A stretch of 64,000 bases of DNA from Haberlea rhodopensis (taxonomy: Eukaryota > Streptophyta > Magnoliopsida > Lamiales > Gesneriaceae): NCBI GenBank assembly GCA_907163345.1, contig CAJQUN010000002.1, forward strand, positions 40,401,754-40,465,753. Direction: 5' to 3'. This document shows positions 35,102 through 45,900 of this stretch, one piece after another. The notes under the pieces are model-generated. The model searched no databases. It saw only the letters and a list, made by a program, of their open reading frames with translations, and was not told the DNA's origin. Within the stretch, counting starts at the first letter, position 1; every line of letters begins with the position of its first letter. Made by a program: the position numbers and the translations under genes.

Positions 35102-36649
35102 TGGTAGCGTTTATCGCGTACACCCAAATTAACCCTCTCAAGTTAATAACAGTAATGAATGTAGTAGCGTGAGTAGGGATCGATCCCACAAGGAAGTTAT
35201 ATTTTTGTGTTAACTTATGCAAACTAAAATAAAAAAGGGTTTTGAAGCCAAAGTAATAATACTATGATGCAAAATTTAAACTAATATGCAAAATTATCTA
35301 GATGTATTAACTTATGAGGAAAGTGCGATTCTCGGTTTTCGGTTAACTTTACAATTTGTGTTTACTATCTTGATCATCGATCTTCACAAATGGTTCAATT
35401 TTCATATGAATATCCATCGTGGACGTATAATCCAATAATCAAAGTCATATCTCACCTTAAGTTTAGTTAAGTAGCACAAGCGTTCTAGTTTAACCCTTAT
35501 CAAACAATCAATCAAGATACAAGCGATTAAGATTTAAATCGATGATAGCATATGAACTAGTGAGATCGATGAAGCTAAACAACATAATCCAAGCGTCTAT
35601 GTTTAAACTAGTCAATTATTTTTCCTAAGAATTTAACAAACTCACAAACGGAATTTAATTAATCTTAGTTGATTCGTAAATTAGAGGGATCAAACGATTC
35701 CGTATTTGATATCTAATTTAGCAATAAATTGTATGAACAATAACTAGGTGATCAATCCAACAATCATGCATAACAATTTTGACAATCAAATCAGAAAAAC
35801 AATTGATACTCAATGAAAATCAACAATCAAAACTTAATCTCACAAGAATCGTAAACTCCAATGTATCGTTTTCCTCAACCGAGAATCACAAAAGTATTTA
35901 GCTACTCATAACTAGATTAAAAACAATCAAAATTACTCTAGAAAGCATTAAACTAATAGGAAAAGAAAAAGTTACTAAAAGGAATCACGATTCCGGCTTG
36001 TCGATTCCGTCCTCGTTCTTCGAGCGTTCTGCACAAAAATTGAAAGAAAAATTATTCTAAAATCTAAAAATTATTTCTAAAGTCTGAATTCTCTCTTCAA
36101 GAGACTTATTTTCGAGTTACAAGAGGTGTGGTGGCTGATGGGATAGGTTAGAGTTTATGTAGGAAGGAAAGAAATCAAGTTGTCAATCTTTCAAGAACAC
36201 CGCTGGCGATCGATCGTCATAAGGTGGCGATCGATCGCTAGCTATTTTTTTCGGCGATTTTCTTCAGGCGATCGATCGCCTCTTTTCTCGTGATCGATCG
36301 CTTGGCTCCAGTGAGGTTTGGCGATCGATCGCATAACCCTCGCGATCGATCGCTGCTTTGTAATTTTTGTTGCTCAGCATTCTGTCCATAGGCGATCGAT
36401 TGCCTTCTTCTTGCGGTCGATCGCCTCCACTAAAATTACATTTTCAGCCTTTTCTTGATCTATATTGAATCCTTATTAGCTCCAATGCTTTTCTTGACCT
36501 TTATTCGCCTTAGTTAGCTCGATTTCTTCGATTCCACCTACAATTACACAAATATACGATTAGGTAGCATATGTATCAAATTATCCATCAAAATATACCA
36601 AATCGTAACCAATTAAACGCAATAGATGTGTCTATTTCTAGTCACATCA
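35102..36649 (-). repeat. 5' LTR of the Athila-type element
   Basis: 1,548 bp. It differs from the 3' LTR mainly by an extra palindrome unit near 36205-36225 and scattered single changes. Confidence 0.93.
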
Positions 36650-36654
36650 TGCAT

Positions 36655-37080
36655 GTCAAACTATATAAACATCCATGATGTGATTTCTAGTGATCCTATT
36701 CACGATCCCCTCTCCCGAATGATAGATCATAAATATATTATCGTTCAATCCATGGCCAGTGAATCGAAAGCATGAAGAATAAGAAAACTCAAATAAACCA
36801 TATGGAAAATCTAAATATATAAATCAAATCATTCAAAATATGGTTTCAAAATAAGCTACATCGTTCTTCTAGATTTGAGAACTTAGTCATGATAAAAGTA
36901 AGAAAATAACAAAGCATAATCTTAGAGTTCATTAACATAAAGAGGAAAAGAGATACAAAACACAATATGAAGAGCAAATTTCCGTTCCCGGATGAATCGC
37001 CTTCTTTTTATGCCGGATCTCTTCCTCACCAATGGTAGTCGTCACCTTCATGTGATATGCTCTCAAAACCCTAGCAAAAG
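36655..37080 (-). repeat. Older gypsy LTR, remainder
   Basis: Continues the split LTR from 26764. Beyond it, 37130-37250 is a GC-rich cluster of GCGCTG/CAGCGC words, probably still in the LTR; the exact LTR-internal border is not resolved. Confidence 0.5.
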
Positions 37081-37386
37081 CTGATAGAAGAATGGTTATT
37101 CCTGGTTTTTATAGCATGGCTGCGCAGAAGAAAACAAAACTGAGGCGACTGGCGCTGGGCGCCGGAAATGTGGGGCCGTAGCGCCACTTTTGCTGACTTT
37201 GTGACTCGGTATTTTTCGGCGCTGCGGTGCTGCAGCGCTAGGTACACTGTCTTTCCCTTTTTAAAAAGAAAAAAGAAATTTGCTCTCGGCGCAGTAGCGA
37301 TTTGTTTATAGAAAAAAAAAAAGATGTTTGGGTTACCTCCCAAAAAGCGATTTGTTTAAAGTCATCAGCCTGACTTCGTTTCATTT

Positions 37387-38262
37387 TCAGTTTGGTTCAC
37401 TGAGATGAACACTGTCCACATCCCTCAGTTCTTCCCCATAATAATGCTTTATTCGTTGGCCATTGACGTGAAAAGTTCGGCCATCTTTGCATTTCAACTC
37501 AATTGCACCAAAAGGAAAGACTTTTTCCACGGTAAATGGTCCTGACCATCGTGACTTCAACTTCCCGGGGATATAGTTTAAGTCGATAATTAAATAGTAA
37601 TACTTGCTAACCATGAATAAATTCTCTACTCAATATCTATTTGTCGTGCCACTTTTTCATTCGTTCCTTGTAAATTTTTGCATTTTCATAAGCTTCATTG
37701 CGAAATTCTTCCATTTCATTAAGCTGTAGAAGTCGTTATTCACCGACAGCTTTGAAATCAAAATTCAGCTTCTTTATTGCCCAGAATGTATGGTGCTCAA
37801 GTTCTACAGGTAAGTGGCATGCTTTCCCAAAAACTAGGCGATATGGTGACATTTAATGGGTGTTTTGAACGCAGTTCTGTACGCCCATAATGCATCATCC
37901 AATTTTACAGCCCAATCTTTCCGGTTGTCATTAACAGTTTTCTCAAGAATCATCTTTATCTGCATGTTAGAAATTTCGGATTGACCATTTGTCTGCGGAT
38001 GATACCAAGTGCCACTTTGTGCCTCACAGTGTATTTAGCCAGCAGAGCATTGAAAATTTTATTACAGAAATGCGTCCCTTCATCACTGATAATTGCTCTA
38101 GGAGTACCAAACCTGTTAAAGATATTCTTTGTACAAATTTTACCACGACCTGAGCATCGTCAGTAGATGTGGCGATTGCTTCAACCCATTTGGACACATA
38201 GTCCACTGCAATGAGAATGTAAGAGTGGCCATAAGATAGTGGAAGTAGACCCATAAAATCAA
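37387..38262 (-). pseudogene. Older gypsy integrase fragment
   Basis: Read on minus: YGHSYILIAVDYVSKWVEAI (integrase core, near 38230-38170), then degraded sequence matching the same region as 30000-30560 of the inner element, and the C-terminal KLKSRWSGPFTVEKVFPFGA with HVNGQRIKHYYGE. It has many frameshifts and is cut off at about 38262, with the rest of pol, gag and the other LTR missing. Confidence 0.8.
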
Positions 38263-39471
38263 AAGTTGCAATTGACGAGATTTACTCAATATTTTATTTT
38301 CAAAAAGTTACAAATATTTGAAAATATTAAATATATTTAATATATATGTATATTTAATATTCATATACTTTAATAATAATATTTATATAATATTATTTAT
38401 ACTTTAATTATAAATATTATATTTATGTATGATAGTATATAATAATAATAATATTTATAATGATTATGAATATGATATTTATATTATTATATAATATTAT
38501 TGGTAATTTAATTATAAATATTATATTTATATATAATAGTTATATAATATTTTATAAATCAACTTGATTTTGGGAGAAAAAAAAATAGAAAATGTACTTG
38601 CAATGCCACATGCAAGGTAACATTTGGAATCTTCCAAATTTACAATTTATCCAGTGTAATTGGGATTGTAATTGTCATATTGAATTTGTAATTATCCAAT
38701 ATGTCAATTTACTATCCGGTTAAAGTTGCTCTTAGCCACTTTCCTTCTCTAGGCTGAAAAAAACAAGGATCTATCTGAATCGAACCAGCTGAATAAGCAT
38801 CTCCTCCCCATCACCAATTTACTTGCACCCACTTTTTTTTTTTATTCTTCGGGGCTTTCCTCGAAATCTGTCATGGTCCCAACTCAATTTCAGCTGACTT
38901 TTAGCTAAAGTATTATACATTTGACTCATGCTGGGCCAAGGATTTCAGCCCTTGAGCCATGCCATTTGACACCTCTACATTAAATACAAGAATTAGAACA
39001 AAGAAAAGTAACTTTGACCGATAATAACTGGAATATAGGCTGAGAGGTGGATGAAATCTTATGCTCTTATAATCGTTTTTCATGCCATATATGTTACGTA
39101 TTTTGTTTGATGATCATGTATTTTGTTTCCCCTATATTTTGGTATAACATGTGTGATCATATGCTTATGAAAGAAATCGAAGAGTTTCTTGGGAATCCTA
39201 CAAAACCCTTCATTCTTTTTTCTTTATAGATGGTCAGATCAGAACTTCATCTGAGTTCGAATCCTATAAGAAGAACAAACCACAATCCATCAAAAAATGT
39301 TGAAAAAACAACAAGATCCTTCTTTTCTCAATTTCAGGCGATTGGAAAAGAAGCTTCCCCTTCAGTGAAATATATATATATATGATAATACCACATGCAA
39401 ATAATTGTAAAAAATTGTCGTCCTTAATGAAAGATAAGCATCTATCTTTCCTTTTTTTTACTTCAAGCATT
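38263..39471. other. AT-rich spacer with low-complexity tract
   Basis: 38300-38580 is almost pure A/T with ATATTTA-type repeats. The rest has no recognised gene. A short (AT)n run lies at 39371-39382. Confidence 0.5.
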
Positions 39472-39760
39472 CTACATCACAATTTTCAAATTTTCGGGTT
39501 TATCATAATGGTCGATAGCATCAAACCACACATTGCAAGATAACCGCAGGACCCATGTACCCTCAGCGGGTATAGTAGTGACTTCGACGGTAAGGGAGAG
39601 AGCAGTTGCCGCCGTGAAAGCAATTTCAACTTTCTTGCGTAATTTTCAACCGCCCGACTAAATACTTCAACATGCGCACTAAAACCCCGCGGGCCAGGAG
39701 AGGAAATGTTCAAATTAACAAGGTCTTTGAGATGAGCCTTTTTGAGATGCTAATGCTTTA
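39472..39760 (-). pseudogene. Coding-like remnant, family unknown
   Basis: On minus, one frame reads LNISSPGPRGFSAHVEVFSR and ENYARK. After a one- or two-base shift the next frame runs to a TAG at 39474-39472 and includes TIPAEGTWVLRLSC and NVWFDAIDHY. The composition looks like a former exon. I do not recognise the family. It may be captured or decayed host sequence. Confidence 0.3.
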
Positions 39761-39945
39761 CGGTCATACAAACCATTACCAAATTTAAGAATCTTGGTTA
39801 GATCTACAATGCCAAAAACTAACATTACCAAAGTTCAAAATTTAAGTTTCAATTCAATCTATTACACTTAAAGTTGAATCTTGTCATGAAGGAAGAATCC
39901 CTTGAAGCAAAGGCTACGCCAAGTTTGCTCTGAATCAATCCAAAA

Positions 39946-42900
39946 TCAGGTGCTGCTTGACCTAGCCTGCAATAAAACCATTATCATAAACCTTGAAACA
40001 AATTATTCCAAGACAACCGAAGTTCTTATATCTTTATTAATTTCTTTATCGATTATTTAAGTTTCACGAAGTGTTACCTGGAGAGGGGATGCAGACTTTG
40101 ATCTTGACCTTGATGGTGACTTCCGTCTGCACATTTACACAAAGAACTAAAAATTGATCAAGATGATTCATCAGGTTGACAATAGAGGGCAAGTGTGATA
40201 AGACCGTGGAGTACATTTTATAAAAACAACGCAATAGTGAAAATATAATTCCTTGTACCTGGAAGCTTTAACTGGAGATGCAGATGGTGATCTCGAAGCA
40301 GATTTCTCCAGTGATTTGCTGCATACAAAAAGTACCAGTGTCTAGTTCAATTAAAGTGCACATAAAGTTCAAAATAAGAAAATATATGATGCTAGAATTA
40401 CCTTCTATTTCTCTTGGGGCTTCTGCTTCTACTAAGACTCCTACTTCGACTTCTTGCTGGACTACCCTTGTACTCCTTGACCTAAAGTCAATCATGAATC
40501 CAAAAGCATGCCCAAATAAAAATTAGAGCTCATGGTTTTCAACATTATTTCATTTCACAAAGACATCAAATAAAGGGCAAATATCACTTAACATCCCATA
40601 GTTTACATGATATTTCACTTACCATCCATACTTTGAGAAATTACACTTTCCATACTAACTAAATTTTTTTTTATCACTTGGGTTAAAATCGTAAAAGGTC
40701 CATCATGGTTCCGCGTTACAACAAAATTTTAACAAAACAAAAAATATATTTTTGACCGCACTACTGCCGGGTACTCAATCAGGTTATACGATGGCTCTTC
40801 ACCACCAACTACACGTCGCAACCGATGGTTCTGTTGCAATAGCCCTTCAGCAATAGCCAGCGCATCCCTGTTTCGTTTTCTACGTAAGGCGTAGGGTATA
40901 ACCAAATAAAAAGATTATAAAGAAATCTGAGAGACAGATGGGCAACAACCTGTATTTTATTCTGGAAATACTTATAATATCTATTACATTAAAACATCTC
41001 ATTTTGGAAGGAGACGGATTTGTTTAGCATCTCATATAGATGAGGCTTGACTTAAGTACACAAAAACTAAAATACAGAACAACATTACAAACGATTATAA
41101 AGAAAGAAAGAAAGAAAGAAAGAAATTATTACCAAACTATGAAAGTTTAAAGATTGCAAAACTTGGAGACTACAATTTTTATTCTCAGAAAACTATGAAA
41201 AAATTTCGATGTCCATAGCTTCCTGAATGGGTGCCTTTATATAGACGTGAATCCGGACATCAACTTCGGATTCCAAATCTTGATAATTGTTGGGTGCGCC
41301 TATGAGTGTGCCTTAACTTTCACATGGTCTGGCATCTTTGTCTGAGTGTGCCAACTTTTCTCATGAGTGGTCCATTATTTTTGTCCTAGTGCGTTTAATA
41401 GTCACCGCACTAATTTTCAATGATCCACGCCTTTTTATTTGTCGGGGAATCTTTAGATTATTATTTTTTATGGTCCCCGAGCTTTAGGAAAACGGGTTCT
41501 CTTGTCAGCAGGTATTTTGTCTCTTCCAGCCTCTGAAGTCTGATATGTCGGGTTTGGATCGGAATCCTTTCCCGAACTCTGGTTCTTTCTGCTCCGGGCA
41601 TGCTTGGCAAATATGATCCATGCATTGGCCAATATGTGCCACGTTGCAAAATTTCCGGTATGTTTCTTTTCCTGCCAAAATCTTGTTTTCACAAAGAATT
41701 TTTCTTTTTATTTCAAAGAGTTCTTCGGCAAATCTTGTTGGTGTTTCTATCATGGAATTAGCATGAAAGTACCTTTGGCTGAATTCTGAAAGAACTTAAA
41801 TGAGTATTTGACTTTGTCCATTTCCGTTAGACAAGCCCAAAGGCCCCATGCACGTCTGGTTGAAACTTCATCTTCTATGATAGTCTCAGCCAAAATTGGT
41901 AAACCTTCTGGTAGCCCCATTTTTATATTTTTTAAGGCGTTTCCATCTGGTCGTCTGAGTTTGATAAAATGAAAAGCCTCAATGAAGTCTTTCTTTGTTG
42001 GTTCTGGAGCATCACTAAAAAAATACAACTCCAAAGTATCTCATATGGCCAAATGTGGATTATTGGCACATGTCTCGTGAACAGCTTCTTTGATCCACTT
42101 TTATAGTTTTGAGATTTCAGAAAATACTGGTGCAACCGTATAAATCGAAACCAGGACTCCAAAATTATACCATTCTTGAACTTTGTTTGGATGGCTGCCT
42201 GGTTTCATCCAAACTCTCGGATATTTTCCGGAGATATCAACAATAGATTTGTCTGGGTTGACACCCCGTCTGGTAATTAGTTTCTCCCAAGTACGTTGGT
42301 AATCCTGCATAGGTGAAGAAACTAAATCATAATTAGTTTGAACCATAGAATTACCAGTCATTGGCCTAAGGTTCAACTCTCCCTCTTTTACCCCAGATGT
42401 GTTGGGTTGACTTGAAGGTTCAGATTGTGATAACATCTGACCCTCAACATTCGCTACAGCTTGTACTTCCTCAAGGAATGCATCATCTGCAGCACTAGTG
42501 ACAGGGGTACATGAATCCCTTGCCTCCGGGTTAGATAAACCCCGTTCTCTAAACATTCATTTATGCACCGTTGGGGGTGCAGCCTGGAGGATGGGCCCGA
42601 AAGCATGCTCGTATGTGATCAGTAACAAGTTCTTGATCTGCTCGTTGAAGTCGCCCTGCGACCTCAGCATTGAGGCAAAGAGTCCAAAAGTCTCGTTCCA
42701 GGATCTCCAGGTTTTCCCTGAGATTCTTCACTCGTTTGAGGGTATAGCTAGCAATGTGTCCCTCTATCTCGTGTTAAGAAATCTGCAAGAACATTTTTAT
42801 CAGATTTCACAATGACAGTATCATAATCATAATATTGGCATCCAGCTTGCCACATCAAAAGTCTAGCCTTTACTGGTTTCGACTCAATTTCATTGTTTAG

Positions 42901-45900
42901 AAAAGACTTAACACTTGTATTATCTATTTTCAAGATAAATTTCTTAGCAAGTAGAAATAATGGCCATTTTTTAAAAGCCTTTCTGACTGCAAAGAATTCG
43001 TTTTCGTTGATATGGCATCGGATAGCTTCATTGTCTGTGAAGAAACCGCTAAAATATCTGCATGGCATTTCTCCGTCTGGTGTGGCTTTAATGAGAACCG
43101 TTGTCCACCAATGATCACTAGCATCCGTGTATAACACCAGTTCATCCTCGTCGTTTGGGATTGCAAGCTTTGGTAGTTGCCTGCAAACTTCTTTCAGCTG
43201 TTTGACAGCCTGTCGATGGTCTTCATTCCACTCAAATTTAACGTCTTTTTTGAGTAACGGGCTGACACCTTTCTGTGGTTTGCCAGAATATTAATGAACA
43301 TTTGCTCTGAAGTTGCTTTAAATCATTGAGATCATCTGGATATCCTTGCACCTTCTCAACAATGTGGTTTTGAAGGATGATCCCAGATTCATCAATCTCG
43401 ATCCCAAGAAACTCAATTTGTCTCGTAGCAATCACTGTCTTCCTTTCGGACAGCATTAATCCTTCTTTATAGCAAACATCTGAAAAGATCTCCAGATACG
43501 TGAGATGTTCTTTCATGTTTCTTGACGCAATGAAGATGTCGTCAATATACACGAACATAAAGCTGGAGTAATCTTTGAAAAGATTATCAATCTTCCTTTG
43601 GAATATCTGGGGAGCGTTTGTCAATCTCATTGGCATGACATTCCAGATATAATGCCCTTGTGGTGTGGAGAATGTTGTATACTTTCTACTTGCTTCCTTC
43701 ATCTTAATCTGGTAAAATCCAGACTTACAATTGAATTTGAAAAGCACTTTGGCATTCTTGATGCTATTTACCAAGTGTTCTCTGCTTGTAGTTGATTACT
43801 AATCTTGGCTTTCCTCTTTTGATTTCTCCATGATTCCGAACAAGAAATTCTGGATTGCTATATGGAGAAACACCTGCTGAGATTAACTTAAGGTCAAGAT
43901 GTTCCTTAAGTATTATCTGCATGTCCATCCGATTTTCCATATTCATGGGGATTGGTCTGAATCTAACGAACTCATTTTCTTTTCCGTCTTTCACCTTCAA
44001 AGTAGCTTTGAACTCATTCTTATTCCACCATGCCAGTGGATCATCGTTGTAGTTCCTCTGAATCTTCCTTTTAACACCCTCTAGAGTAATTTGCCCTTCG
44101 CGGGTAGCTTCAGGTTGTGGAACCTCGTTCTGCAATGCTTTTTTTAGTAACAACAGGGTTTTGGAGTAACTTCCTCCTCATCCTGTTCTCTAAAAGACAA
44201 AATATTAACTCGGTCAAAAGTTTGGGAAACTATTTCACTAGGACTTTGTTGTAGAAACTGAATGATTGTTTTACCAAATTTTCCCTGATCTTTCATCTTG
44301 GGGTGTCGAAGTCTTCCTTCATCCCCACGCATGCTGCGAAAATTAATGGGGAACTTCCTGTGAAACGCCTCCCGTAGTCTCTGTACAATAATCTTATGAT
44401 CACAAAGGGTTGTGAAAATAAGTCGTCGTGTCTCATTCTCCTGGGTGAACCACTGTCTGTAGGAAATTGTTTCTTAGCATTATATCAGCTCCTGTATCAT
44501 GGAAATAAATGGGTGGAGTCTTGTCTTTGTACCATGGGGTACCGCTTGCTCATCCGATTATTATTTCCACTCCCTGGACTCCTTCATTATGGATAAGGAT
44601 TTGCTTGGAAAATCTCTTCCGACAATAGCTGGTAATATTTCACCAACTTCTTTGGGAAGATATCGCGTCTGGCAGTACATATTCCAGCTCCTGAATCGAT
44701 GTAAGCTACAAAATATTCTGCTCGATACTTGTCATAAAACATTATAACGGAGATGTATATAGCGAATGGACTGGTGGTCATCTGATCCGATATCTCTTTC
44801 CTTCCACCGTGAATTCCATTTCGTCTTGTAATCTTTCCCAAGGTTTATGTTCCTCAAGAAATTCAATCCCAAGAATAACCTGTTTTGGGACTATGCCTGC
44901 TGTTCCTTCAATGGTTAGATCAATTTCGTCGGTTTTTAGATTTCCTTGATATCGGCCCACCGTAGGTTGTTGGAGATAATATAAGACATCACAAGGAAAT
45001 ATGTTCTTTTCCGCAATGTCAAAGATTATCTGCACTTCGCAACATCCTTCTTAGCACTTTAGAATACCTGTTGTTTTTAAGACATCGAGGATCTTCTTAT
45101 TCCTACTCGATACAACCTTTTGTTATTCCCTGGGATAGTTACTGAATAACTTATCCTGTTGGAAAGACATTCTTCTTGGCTCGATCATCAGGCTCTGACT
45201 TCTGTTTCAAACAGTGTCAAACTCTCCTATTGTCAGAGTATCAATAATGTCTGGCAATACTGCTTTTGCAAAATCTTCGAAGATTCTAAGGACTTCGATG
45301 AATTCCTTTCTCAAGAATACTTCTGAATGACGAGTATTCAAGAGCGCGTATAACACCTTGTAGGTGATCGAGTAAGGCATGTTCCCTTCTTTCATCAAAT
45401 CACATCTTTTAAAATCTTGATGAAGAGTAATGACTTTGTTGAAGTCTCGATCTCCTAAATTATGTGCAATTCTTGGATAGATGTTAAAGGCCATCTTTCC
45501 TGCATACAGATTTCCTGTCACTGCTCCCAAACAAGAACCTTTGAGGTTCCGAATTCTTTTGTAAAAGATCCCCAGGTTGAGGAGCGAATCAAATCCTTCT
45601 TTGAAAGTTGCCTTGATTGTAACTCTAATGGCTCCAATATGAATCGATGAGAGTGTGTTAGCAACTTCTCTCTTCACCTGGTTCTTAATCTCCTGGATTT
45701 CTCTGTCGGGGATTAACTGCATCTCAATTTGGCGTGAATTCCATCGGGATCGCAAATTCACATATGGTAACCCTATGGATAATCTGATGCTTCCTCTTTC
45801 GAAGACCAATCATATCCATGGCTTTTTCCATTGCTCCAATTGTGAATCAATCATACATCAGAAGCTTTGGCTCTTTTTTCATTATCCTCATAAGAGTTTT

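Larger units (their letters stand above)
26765..36649 (-). mobile_element. Complete Athila-type Ty3/gypsy element, inactive
   Basis: 9,885 bp flanked by TGCAT (26760-26764 and 36650-36654). LTRs 26765-28286 and 35102-36649, both TG...CA, are nearly identical apart from a few small indels, so insertion was fairly recent. The element reads on minus: 5' LTR, tRNA-Asp primer site, gag, protease, RT, RNase H, integrase, a 1.4-kb non-coding stretch, purine tract, 3' LTR. Gag has stops and pol has at least three frameshifts. No env-like frame is present. Confidence 0.93.
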
